NCBI GenBank assembly: GCA_032718475.1
Contig: JAUCBJ010000678.1
Location: forward strand, 62,001 to 126,000
Direction: 5' to 3'
Origin: Nemertoderma westbladi
Taxonomy: Eukaryota > Xenacoelomorpha > Nemertodermatida > Nemertodermatidae
Length of the DNA stretch: 64,000 bases
Under the pieces are notes generated by a model that did not search any database, was not told the origin of the DNA, and worked only from the letters and a program-made list of their open reading frames with translations. Shown here one piece after another: positions 49,526 through 59,368 of this stretch. The position numbers and the translations under genes were made by a program. Position 1 is the stretch's first letter. Each line of letters starts with the position of its first letter.

Positions 49526-49935
49526 AGACCATGCCTCACTGAGGCACTGAGGCACTGAGGCATAGACTATGCCTTACTGAGGCATAGACTATGCCTCACT
49601 GAGGCACTGAGGCATAGACTATGCCTCACTGAGGCACTGAGTGAGGCATAGTCTATGCCTCACTGAGGCACTGAGTGAGGCATAGTCTATGCCTCAGTGA
49701 GTCATAGTCTATGCCTCACTGAGGCATAGACTATGCCTCACTGAGGCACAGACTATGCCTCAGTGAGGCATAGTCTATGCCTCAGTGCCTCACTGAGGCA
49801 CAGACTATGCCTCACTGAGGCATAGACTATGCCCCACTGAGGCATAGACTATGCCTCACTGAGGCACTGAGGCATAGACTATGACTCATTGAGGCATAGA
49901 CTATGCCTCACTGAGGCATAGTCTATGCCTCACTT
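49526..49935 (+). repeat. 22-bp self-palindromic array, left arm
   Basis: Units of GAGGCATAGACTATGCCTCA alternate with short CTGAGGCA pieces. Each unit is an inverted repeat around a 3-nt centre. It is the short counterpart of 51797-53448. Confidence 0.9.
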
Positions 49936-50778
49936 CAATATACGAGCACAAAGGAGTTTACAAGCATAGGTTCAAATCCAACTAAAGCTCTATATTTCGC
50001 ATTGAAGTGGAATACTTTAGATGCTGGGGGGGAATCTGGTTTGCGAGGGATATTTGAATGGTGAGTGTAACTATCCTTGAGAGTTAGTGTAACGTTATCT
50101 CACTTTACCACTGTACTCACATCTGCTCTCTCATTGGCTGCTCGATGCCTCAGATTAAGGGTATAAGGCCTTCAAGCTGATCATTTGCTTAGTTTTCTAA
50201 TTAGAAGGTCGTGAGTTCGAACCCTAGAAGAGCAATATTCTTTTTCCTAGCTCTTGGCTGACTCTAGTGTACACTAGCTTTGACTCTCCCAGCTATAGTG
50301 GTAGTATGCAACCTTGGGAGTTAATGTGCGGTCTTATGAGTAAAGGCCAAGAGATTAGACTTCAGGTTGCCTCCATTGATTCACTCTTCTTAACTTTATA
50401 AAATAACTCAACCCTTATTTAAAGTTTTAAAAATTATGACTTCGTCGACCAATTTTCCAAAGTATATTATAAAAACATATAATTTCTTGAATAAATAGAC
50501 CTAATAGTAATAAATATTGTGGGGTAAATACATTTATAATACTAATATAATTATTATGGATAAATAGTCCTAATACTAATAGAATTGTTATGGATAAATA
50601 GTCCTAATACTAATATAATTGGTATGGATAAATAGCCCTAATACTATTATAAAAGGAACTCAAACAAACAAATGTCAAATTTTCATCATTCTCTTCTAAA
50701 TGTTTAATAAATTCTGTAATTTAATTTTACTTCCTAGAACTTGGGTCAATGTTGCCTCATTATTTTCTTAATTTTCCT

Positions 50779-51144
50779 TCAAATGTTTAATAATTTTCCG
50801 CAATTGATCTTATTTCCAAGTAATTGTCTCTTTATTTCCTCATTATCATCATTTTCATCCTCTTCTCCACTTCCCTGATCTTCACTTTCTTCACCCTCTT
50901 TCTGACCTTCACTTTCTCCATCCTCTTCCCCACCTTCACTTTCTTCATCCTCTTCCTGATCTTCACTTTCTTCGTTCTCAACCTCACTATCTTCAACTTC
51001 ATCCTGATCCTCACTATTTTCATTCTCCATCTCATCGTCCTCTTCTTCTCCATCTTTCTCACTCAAATTTTCCTCATTTTCTAGGGGTAACTGTTTTTGT
51101 ATCCCTTTCAAAATATTCATAACTTTATGAAATTTTTTTTCCAT
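50779..51144 (-). CDS. Acidic low-complexity ORF in the foldback centre
   Basis: 121 codons. A short amphipathic start (KKFHKVMNILKGIQKQ) is followed by about 70 residues that are mostly E, D, S and G. No known domain. The same frame stays open upstream to about 51250, past the ATG, where it would join the C2H2 frame of the neighbouring ORF if one A were added to an A-run near 51258. So this may be the C-terminal half of a frameshifted element protein. The composition alone is weak evidence of coding. Confidence 0.4.
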   Translation of the reverse strand: MEKKFHKVMNILKGIQKQLPLENEENLSEKDGEEEDDEMENENSEDQDEVEDSEVENEESEDQEEDEESEGGEEDGESEGQKEGEESEDQGSGEEDENDDNEEIKRQLLGNKINCGKLLNI

Positions 51145-51158
51145 TGTCTGTTTTATAT

Positions 51159-51338
51159 TTAATATATCACGCTCATCTCTCTTTTTCTTTTCATCTTCAC
51201 TAAAAATATCTTCGGATTTTTTAAATTTTTTGGTAACGGAGCCATTAGTTTTTCCTTTCTATGTGTTTCCATATGACGAGATAAATTGTCTTGTCTCATT
51301 TCTTTATTACAAACCAAACAACTTTCATGTCTATGCAT
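51159..51338 (-). pseudogene. C2H2 zinc-finger ORF fragment in the foldback centre
   Basis: 59 codons starting MHRHESCLVCNKEMRQ and continuing to a finger C-x2-C-x12-H-x3-H (last histidines in SRHMETHRK). The reading frame then leaves the acidic frame downstream. A single-base loss in an A-run around 51258 would explain the break. It is probably the DNA-binding start of an element-encoded protein; no family is recognised. Confidence 0.45.
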
Positions 51339-51796
51339 TATATAGCAATTTCAATTGATAATATTGAATTTTAGCTAAATGATTTTACAAAATTTTAAAT
51401 AAATAAAACTTTTAAGAAAATAAATGAAACTTTTTAAAATAAAACTTAGAGAATGACTGGGAATGCGTTGAACGGGGGCTATTATAGAGGAAGGCTAGAA
51501 TGGATTATCCAATCAGAGTGCGAGGGTGAGTTAGGCAGCCAATCAGGACGCGAGGGAGGAAAGTTAGACAGCCAATGAGAGAGAGCAGATGCGAGTACAG
51601 TGATAAAGCGCCCGCCCCTCCATGGTGAGATAACGTCACACTAACTCTCAAGGATAGTTATACTCAGCATTCAAATATCCCTCGCAAACCAGATTCCCCC
51701 CCCCCCCCCCAGCATCTAAAGTATTCCACTTCAATGCAAAAATAGCTTTAGTTGGATTTGAACCTATGCTTGTAAACTATTTTGTACTCGTATATT

Positions 51797-53448
51797 GAAG
51801 TGAGGCATAGACTATGCCTTACTGATGCATAGTCTATGCCTCACTGAGGCATAGTCTATGCCTCAGTGCCTCAGTGAGGCATAGTCTATGCCTCAGTGAG
51901 GCATAGTCTATGCTCAGTGAGTCATAGTCTATGCCTCAGTGAGTCATAGTCTATGCCTCAGTGCGTGAGGCATAGTCTATGCCTCAGTGCCTCAGTGAGG
52001 CATAGTCTGTGCCTCAGTGAGGCATAGTCTATGCCTCAGTGCCCAGTGAGGCATAGTCTATGCCTCAGTGAGGCATAGTCTATGCCTCAGTGAGTCATAG
52101 TCTATGCCTCACGTGAGGCATAGTCTATGCCTCAGTGAGGCATAGTCTATGCCTCAGTGCCTCAGTGAGGCATAGTCTATGCCTCAGTGCCTCAGTGAGG
52201 CATAGTCTATGCCTCAGTGCCTCAGTGAGGCATAGTCTATGCCTCAGTGAGTCATAGTCTATGCCTCAGTGAGTCATAGTCTATGCCTCAGTGCCTCAGT
52301 GAGGCATAGTCTATGCCTCAGTGAGGCATAGTCTATGCCTCAGTGCCTCAGTGAGGCATAGTCTATGCCTCAGTGCCTCAGTGAGGCATAGTCTATGCCT
52401 CAGTAAGGCATAGTCTATGCCTCAGTAAGGCATAGTCTATGCCTCATTGCCTCAGTGAGGCATAGTCTATGCCTCAGTGAGGCATAGTCTGTGCCTCAGT
52501 GAGGCATAGTCTGTGCCTCAGTGAGGCATAGTCTGTGCCTCAGTGAGCATAGTCTATGCCTCAGTGAGGCATAGTCTGTGCCTCAGTGAGGCATAGTCTG
52601 TGCCTCAGTGCCTCAGTGAGGCATAGTCTGTGCCTCAGGGAGGCATAGTCTATTCCTCAGTGAGTAATAGTATATGCCTCAGTGCCTCAGTGAGGCATAG
52701 TCTATGCCTCAGTGCCTCAGTGAGGTATAGTCTATGCCTCAGTGAGGCATAGTCTATGCCTCAGTGAGGCATAGTCTATGCCTCAGTGAGTCATAGTCTA
52801 TGCCTCAGTGCCTCAGTGAGGCATAGTCTATGCCTCAGTGCCTCAGTGAGGCATAGTCTATGCCTCAGTGAGTCATAGTCTATGCCTCAGTGAGGCATAG
52901 TCTATGCCTCAGTGAGGCATAGTCTATGCCTCAGTAAGGCATAGTCTATGCCTCAGTGCCTCAGTGAGGCATAGTCTATGCCTCAGTGAAGGCATAGTCT
53001 ATGTCTCAGTGAGCATAGTCTATGCCTCAGTGAGGCATAGTCTATGCCTCAGTGCCTCAGTGAGGCATAGTCTATGCCTCAGTGAGTCATAGTCTATGCC
53101 TCAGTGAGGCATAGTCTATGCCTCAGTGAGTCATAGTCTATGCCTCAGTGCCTCAGTGAGGCATAGTCTATGCCTCAGTGAGTCATAGTATATGCCTCAG
53201 TGCCTCAGTGAGGCATAGTCTATGCCTCAGGCCTGAGTGCATAGTCTATGCCTCAGTGAGCATAGTCTTGCCTCAGTGAGGCATAGTCTATGCCTCAGTG
53301 AGTCATAGTCTATGCCTCAGTGCCTCAGTGAGGCATAGTCTATGCCTCAGTGAAGGCATAGTCTATGCCTCAGTGCCTCAGTGAGGCATAGTCTATGCCT
53401 CAGTGAGGCATAGTCTATGCCTCAGTGTACCTCAGTGAGGCATAGTCT
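51797..53448 (+). repeat. 22-bp self-palindromic array, expanded right arm
   Basis: About 70 units of GAGGCATAGTCTATGCCTCA with GT or GTGCCTCAGT spacers; it is four times as long as the left-arm array. Each unit can fold on itself, and the two arms can pair with each other. Confidence 0.92.
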
Positions 53449-53511
53449 GTGTCATTTCTTAAATGAGAGTCTTACAAATTCGAACGGCAACGAACAAATT
53501 CGAAGGTTACT

Positions 53512-53600
53512 GTTCCACCTTGGTGTAGTGGTTGCGTTGAATTCACATCTCCCGTATGTCATGGGTTCGATCCCTGCATGAACCAGGGCAGTTTTCGTTC
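53512..53600 (+). repeat. tRNA-derived SINE in the right arm of the foldback
   Basis: Inverted counterpart of 49290-49480. The A box TGGTGTAGTGG and B box GGGTTCGATCCC are both intact. Confidence 0.65.
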
Positions 53601-55024
53601 GGTCAGCAATAGGCCTAACTTTGCAAAATGCAGTATTATTGCCTAGTAACCAATTCATGGCTACTATATGGTTTTCACTTTGAGACATTTCGCCCTCTAG
53701 CGGCAGACTGAGGAACTTCAGACTACTCTGTGACTCTGCAAAAGATATAGCCCATATTGTAATAGATACCGACTGGGGGGTCAAAATTAAGTAATAATAT
53801 ATCTAAATAAGTCTCAAACATCTTGCCTCATGGCTCGCCCCTTAGAACTCTTAAGCAATATAACTTCATAGTTTTGCGGATTGTAAATAACAAAGCTAGA
53901 GAAGATGTTAATTTTCAAATAATACGCCCTCTAGCGGCAGACAGGGGAACTTCAGACTACTCTATGACTCCGCAAAAGATATGGCCTATGCCGTAGTAGA
54001 TGCCTACCGAGTTTAAACCTATTCGGAATGAAAATAACAAAGTTAGAGAAGATGTTAATTTTCAGATAATACGCCCTCTAGCGGCAGACTATGGAACTGC
54101 AGACGGCTGGATATAGGTAAGAGTAATTAGTAATCAGAGGTGTCACGAGAGGGGGGCGGGGCGCTTGGATACAACTATTATTAATAAGCTGTTGCTTGGT
54201 TAAAGCTAATTGGGGGTCAAAGGTCAACGATAAAGCTGTCTGGATATAGATAAGAGTAATTAGTTACCAGTAAGGGAGCTGTATACCCTATGGCTAAGTA
54301 TAACGAGATGAAAGTCAATGAGGTCATTTAGAAACCAATATATAAAACTAATTATTGGTAAATCTAAAATTAAGTACAAATAAATAAAGTAAAAATAAAT
54401 ACAATTAAATAAATTAAAATTAAATACAAATAATTAATTAAAATTAGGTACAAATAAATAAGTATTAATAAATAAAAGAGCTGCGGTGTCACTTATGACA
54501 CCCTCTTGGGCCTCTAGGCGACAGTTAGACAACACTGACACCATTGCGTATCGGATTGATTAATTAGGATAATCAATTAAACCCTAATTAGGAGTCGTAA
54601 GACACCTATTAGGGTTTAATTGTACTAATTAATTGATGACACCTGTCAATTAGGGTCTAATTAGCCTAATTAGGAGGTGTCACCCAGACAGTCTGGCGCC
54701 AGTCAGTGAGGTCCAACTGTCACCGAGAGCACCAAGACCCTACTACTGCTCAGTATAGGGCGATACACCTATGTATTATCTCATATTTTGGTTGGTATAG
54801 ATTGATATTATCTTGTTATAGCCCGGTATAGGTCAGTATTATCTCGTTATAGGTTGGTATTGTTCTTCATTACGTCCCCATACTGTAGTTCATTCTAGGT
54901 AATTCGTACCCTGTTATAGCTCGGTATAGGTCGGTATTGCATTCTATCATCTCGTCTTAGCTCATTCTAGGTGATTATTAGGTCATTCTAGCTCATTCTA
55001 CTTGTTAGCATGTACCCGTACAGT

Positions 55025-55996
55025 ACCGTCCCTGAGTATCGCTGGTATGGGGCGAGCCATGCAGTGTCGCGAGTTCGTATCATACCCCAGTAATTAAATT
55101 TATATGTGAACACTTACCGACATCCGATAGGGAAAAGGAAGCAAAAAAGGAATCCCATTACTAGAGAAAAAGAAGGGGAAAAGAAACCAGAATTTAAATG
55201 CTGATAAGCTGATATGGCTTTCCCCTTTCTTATACTGTAGCCATAGCAGGTCTATTAATTCTTCAATATTTTTTTAAAATGTGTGTGGGGTTATTTCTAG
55301 GACGATAAAAAAGGCAAAATGCAATTAGCATACTGACTACATTCATTGGCATGAGCCACAGGGATGTACTGCATGCCATTAGCAATGGCTATTGATGGAG
55401 CCAACATACAAAGGTGTGGTGCGACTGTGCGAAGTATTTTCAATCAATTTTAATTAGTAAGCCTAAAAGTACAGGTACAATGTTATGAGTACTGCTAATG
55501 TTCTGCTGCGCCGTTGCAGCATTACATGTCTGTATGTAGGATGAATGTCTACATTCTGAAGTTCTGAGGACCAAACAATTTCCTAATAAGCCTGGTTGAT
55601 AGTGATAATGATAAAAGTGAAAAAAAGGATAAATCTGAGAAAAAATGGGAAAGGGAAACCTTTGGTAGTGCTGCACTTAATTCTTTAGAAATAAATCATT
55701 TCTTTTACTTAAACTATTTCCATTGTCAAATAAAATTAAACTCCCAAGTTGTACTCTAGCTTTTGAAAAGATTACATTTCTCCTCTATATGCCAGACCTC
55801 GCTGGCGTTCGCATTTAAAAAGTCCCGCACTGCAATCTTATACTTATAAAGTGCCAGATTATAAATCTTGTAGTAAATGGATAATAGATATTAAGGTAAT
55901 TGTAATAAATCAATTGGTCAAACGATATATAAAGTAAAGGAACAATACAATATAAATAAAAAAAAGTACGTTAGTTGATTATATTTAGTTGTTCTG
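55025..55996. other. Downstream flank of the PRDM10-like gene
   Basis: It begins with an ATGGGGCGAGCCATG word (55047). A 78-codon frame at 55676-55440 on the minus strand has no recognisable domain and is not called. It probably holds the 3' UTR of the minus-strand gene. Confidence 0.4.
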
Positions 55997-58900
55997 CTAA
56001 GATAGTTTAAAGAGTTGATTCGATTTACTGGGAGTACGATTTGCACTGGTGGCGCAATGTAAATCTATAGAATGTTGGCGTTGAACGAAGTCAGCAACTG
56101 CCTCAATAGATTGTTCAACGTAGCCAGAACCAGAAGGAGTGGAAACATTGGGATTGAGTATAAAGTTGGTTCCGCCAGGATGTATTTCAGTATTACACTG
56201 CGACACATATTCTAAAGTATGTGAGAGAGGTAAGGTTTGCAGATAAGGTTGAGTTTGAGGCTGCGGTGTTTGAATCAGATAAAAAGGTGATGAGGATTGA
56301 TCCTTGGGGAGCATTGCTTGAAGTTGATCATGGTGCATTTGGGACTGCAATACAAGTGGGTGTGGTTGGGGCTGCTGTAAGGCATGGCGTTGTTGCAATG
56401 CCTGAAGTTGCACCAAAGCTGTGTGTATGTTAATTCCCAGACCGTTAAGAGTGGCCGCCGATAGGTGGGTTGTCAGATCAGATCCCAGAGGCAGGGCACC
56501 GCCACTCAGTACTGGTACGGTTCCAACACCCACAGGTGCAGCGCCGGTCGATGAAACACAAGATGTGCCAACACTAACCGCATGCGTACTAACTACTGCA
56601 CCCAAATTCATTATCCCACCACCCCCATCAGTTCCATTCATTGCACCACAACCAGCAGTATCCTGAAAGATTAGCTGCACCAACTCCAGCGGTAGATTCA
56701 GTTGCAACCCTCCGGTGGTGTCATCCACAGTCTGCACCGCCGGTGGGGGTGCTGGTGCTTCTGAGATCCTTGGTATCACCGTGTTGGAACGATCAATGTT
56801 GCTGAGCTCCTCCATGGCCCGTGTTAATACGTCCTCGGCGCTGTCATCTTCACTATCATTGACAGTATCGTCGTCAATAAGCTCATCGAGCCCGACCGAG
56901 GGCTTTCCTTGCTCGGTTGGTTTGGGGTCTACTGTGGAAACGAGGACCGGCCCCGAGTCACCTAGGAGCACGGCCACATCGCCGATATCGCCAGTGTCTG
57001 TCGTCGCCCGTTCAATCTCGTCGGAGTAGCACTCACGAGCACGACCGCCTTCTAGTTTATGGAGATTCCGCAAATGGAAGTGAATCTTGGATTTACTGGT
57101 GTACTGCCGGGTGCAGAGAAGGCAGCGGTAGACCGGGGTCGTATTGTGCGGGATAGCCAATCGCGAGTCAGCTTGTGTGACATCATTGGGGACATCATCA
57201 GGGACGGCATGAACGCGTTTGTAATGATTAGTACGGGATAGGGCCTTCCTGAAGGTGCGATTACATTGATCGCAGTCGTAGAATTTAGTGGGACGGACTA
57301 CCGGTAAGGATAGCTCGGGAACGGTGGATGGCGGTACTTCGGGATGGATTCGGACGATGTGGTTCACTAGCATACCGCGGCGACGGAAACCCACACCGCA
57401 GTCGCCACATTTAAACACAAACTTGGACAGGTCGGTTGGCGGATGCAGCGGTTGGAATCGCTCGCGTACCGGCCGCTGGATCGCGTTGGGCCCGTGCATC
57501 CGCGCCGTGTGCGTATTCAGTTTGTCCCGTCGGGCGAACCGACGGCCACAAGTCGCGCACAGGAAGTCCTTGACCCCGGAGTGGACAAGCGAGTGGAGTT
57601 TAAGTCGTTCGGCCCGGCCGAACGCCTTGGGGCAACGCGCGCAACGGAACAGCTCGCCGGCCCAGTGAGAGAGACGGCAGTGGTTGAGTAGCTCGTCGTA
57701 GTTCGCGAGATCCGGCGAGCCCTCGGGACAACGGGGACAGTCGTAGCGGCCTGCGACTCCCGCATGGATCGTCACGTGTTCACTCAGCGCGATATCGTCT
57801 CGAAACCGCGCCTCGCACAGCATACAAGCCGACCCGCAGTCTCGCAGCTCGGAATCATCAGTGTGCGCGGTTTCCCAATGCTGTTGGAACTCAACTCCTA
57901 TGAGGAACTGTCTCAGACAGATGGAACATTCAGTGGTAATCAAACTGGGGCTACGCAGACTCCCAGCGGCCGCATTCTTCTTGCGCCTCTTTGGGGCAGC
58001 CCTTTCTTGCCCCCCTTCTACCACCTCTCCTTCTCCCCCTGGTAGCGGTACCTCTTCTTCTTGCTCCCTATAACTTTTGCCCCCGGCTTTCTGCCTGCGC
58101 GTCTGCACTATCGCGAGCCCGTTGCTTCGCAAATACTCCATGCGCTCCCACAGATGTCTCCTTCGATGACTCTGTCTCTCGGCGATAGTGAGGCCACCGG
58201 CGCCGCATTTCCGACAGGAAACCAACGCGATCGGGTAAATCGCGCGCTTCCGAGGGCGATGTACTCTGTCCCCATCCTTCAATTTGGTAACAGGAACTAA
58301 ATCCGATGAATCTGGACTGCCTTTACAACCCTCGAGATTTTTTGTATCTACAAAATATGTTTCTTCTATTGTTGGTTCGACGTGGGGCAGTGGTAACAGG
58401 TCAGTCAATGGTTCCACTGAGTCAGTCACTGGTTCCACCGAGTCTGTCACTACTGGTAACGTTGGGTCAGTCACTGGTTCCACCGCGTCTGTCACTACTG
58501 GTAAAATCGGGTCAGTCAATAGCACCGGGAGGGGCATGGCGTTCATAAATGCAGCGAAATGAGGGGAGTACCAAACCCTAAACTCGCTATTTTTAGACAC
58601 AGTTTTAATTGTAGAAAAATAAATAGCATCTTTGTATTGAAAAGCGTTAAGATTTTGTTCTGTGCAGTCGCGTGCAGGACGAACATACATCATCCAGTTT
58701 GATGAGTTCTCGTCAGTTGTGTTTATCCAGACGTGGCCTTGACGGGTGCTGAGTTTCCATTTTAAGGTCTGGTCTGATGGAATATCCGACTCGTGTGAGC
58801 AATGGATTCCCTCGAGAGGGCCGAACATAGTCCTTGGACTGAATGTCCGTCTCGTGGACACACCACCGGAGCGGAGGACAGCTAGTTTGGTTGGTATGCT

Positions 58901-59023
58901 AGCGAGGGCGCGTGGGAGTACAGCGCGGTCGGGAACTAATGCCATCCCTCCGTGGATTGGGCAGTCTCCGTTGTGGGAAGTTCCGCAGTCGTGGCACCAC
59001 AATAGGTCCGTCTGATATTCCAT
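55997..59023 (-). CDS. PRDM10-like: PRDM10-like PR/SET-domain C2H2 zinc-finger protein, single exon
   Basis: 1008 codons without an intron. Residues 7-24 form a zinc knuckle (LLWCHDCGTSHNGDCPIHG) as in PRDM10. A PR/SET domain follows at about 48-160, with SSNWMMYVRPARDCTEQN, FSTIKTV and FRVWYS. Residues 170-210 repeat a VTDxVEPVTD motif. Nine C2H2 fingers start near residues 270, 366, 400, 429, 461, 489, 539, 584 and 634. An acidic stretch (about 714-732) and a region rich in G, T, Q and L complete the protein. PRDM proteins are nuclear transcriptional regulators; the PR domain often has weak or no methyltransferase activity. The ATG at 59023 begins just before the conserved knuckle. Vertebrate PRDM10 genes have many introns, so a single exon suggests an old retrocopy or wholesale intron loss. 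Coding GC is high relative to the flanks. Confidence 0.9.
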   Translation of the reverse strand: MEYQTDLLWCHDCGTSHNGDCPIHGGMALVPDRAVLPRALASIPTKLAVLRSGGVSTRRTFSPRTMFGPLEGIHCSHESDIPSDQTLKWKLSTRQGHVWINTTDENSSNWMMYVRPARDCTEQNLNAFQYKDAIYFSTIKTVSKNSEFRVWYSPHFAAFMNAMPLPVLLTDPILPVVTDAVEPVTDPTLPVVTDSVEPVTDSVEPLTDLLPLPHVEPTIEETYFVDTKNLEGCKGSPDSSDLVPVTKLKDGDRVHRPRKRAIYPIALVSCRKCGAGGLTIAERQSHRRRHLWERMEYLRSNGLAIVQTRRQKAGGKSYREQEEEVPLPGGEGEVVEGGQERAAPKRRKKNAAAGSLRSPSLITTECSICLRQFLIGVEFQQHWETAHTDDSELRDCGSACMLCEARFRDDIALSEHVTIHAGVAGRYDCPRCPEGSPDLANYDELLNHCRLSHWAGELFRCARCPKAFGRAERLKLHSLVHSGVKDFLCATCGRRFARRDKLNTHTARMHGPNAIQRPVRERFQPLHPPTDLSKFVFKCGDCGVGFRRRGMLVNHIVRIHPEVPPSTVPELSLPVVRPTKFYDCDQCNRTFRKALSRTNHYKRVHAVPDDVPNDVTQADSRLAIPHNTTPVYRCLLCTRQYTSKSKIHFHLRNLHKLEGGRARECYSDEIERATTDTGDIGDVAVLLGDSGPVLVSTVDPKPTEQGKPSVGLDELIDDDTVNDSEDDSAEDVLTRAMEELSNIDRSNTVIPRISEAPAPPPAVQTVDDTTGGLQLNLPLELVQLIFQDTAGCGAMNGTDGGGGIMNLGAVVSTHAVSVGTSCVSSTGAAPVGVGTVPVLSGGALPLGSDLTTHLSAATLNGLGINIHTALVQLQALQQRHALQQPQPHPLVLQSQMHHDQLQAMLPKDQSSSPFYLIQTPQPQTQPYLQTLPLSHTLEYVSQCNTEIHPGGTNFILNPNVSTPSGSGYVEQSIEAVADFVQRQHSIDLHCATSANRTPSKSNQLFKLS

Positions 59024-59368
59024 TTTGAGGAAATAAATGCTGAACTCTCTGACAGCCTACCAGTCAGCCGGTCCAGCAGTCTGCTCTCTGTTGGTGCTGG
59101 TGGGTTGCCTATCTGCCTTCTGCCTACTGGCTACTGCGACTGGCCTATATGATATCTGGCCAGGCCAGGATACGACTGATACCGGTATCTGGGTATATCA
59201 CATCATAGTACTGTAGTACCGGACCGGTACTGCGGTATCAGTTAATCAGTACGGTATATTATTGTCAATATGAATTCGCAATACAGCAATAAATACATCG
59301 GTAGCTTACATACCGCAGTCAGGCAGTAGGCCTACCGGAAAAATGCTGAAAATATGACATGATGTGAT
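59024..59368. promoter_or_regulatory. 5' flank of the PRDM10-like gene
   Basis: About 345 bp upstream of the minus-strand start, rich in ACCGGTAC and GGTATC words. It presumably holds the promoter, but no TATA box or initiator can be assigned with confidence. Confidence 0.3.

Larger units (their letters stand above)
50155..51555. other. Central unique part of the foldback element
   Basis: It contains a tRNA-like B-box region (GAGTTCGAACCC near 50215), four tandem units of about 44 bp (ATGGATAAATAGTCCTAATA, 50490-50650) and, on the minus strand, two ORFs described separately. Confidence 0.55.
48160..55015. mobile_element. Large foldback transposon with Mutator-like 9-bp target duplication
   Basis: The left arm (48160 to about 50150) returns in inverted order in the right arm (about 51560-55015): GTACATGCT ends, the GGTGACAGTTGGACCTCACT block (48481/54715), AATTAGG-rich blocks, a tRNA-like SINE, a 22-bp array and a CTCTCAAGGATAGTTA block near the centre. 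Flanks CCCTACAGT (48151-48159) and CCGTACAGT (55016-55024) match at 8 of 9. Nine-bp duplications with very long inverted repeats are typical of Mutator-like elements. The ends resemble those of the element at 61101-61790. The right arm is longer because its array has expanded and an approx. 210-bp block is doubled near 53900-54100. Confidence 0.75.

Noticed and set aside
50824-51084. Phenylalanine-rich plus-strand frame
   Set aside because: Antisense shadow of the acidic low-complexity ORF.
53512-53600. Functional tRNA gene
   Set aside because: A and B boxes are good, but the acceptor stem pairs over only about four bases and no clean anticodon stem is formed. The copy is shared by both foldback arms and fits a SINE.
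48160-55015. Assembly-made inverted duplication as the explanation of the foldback
   Set aside because: The arms differ in array length, point changes and an extra doubled block, and they are flanked by a 9-bp near-match, so a biological element is more likely. Long reads would settle it.
56221-59015. Plus-strand frames opposite the PRDM10-like gene
   Set aside because: Antisense shadows of a GC-rich coding exon with clear domains on the minus strand.
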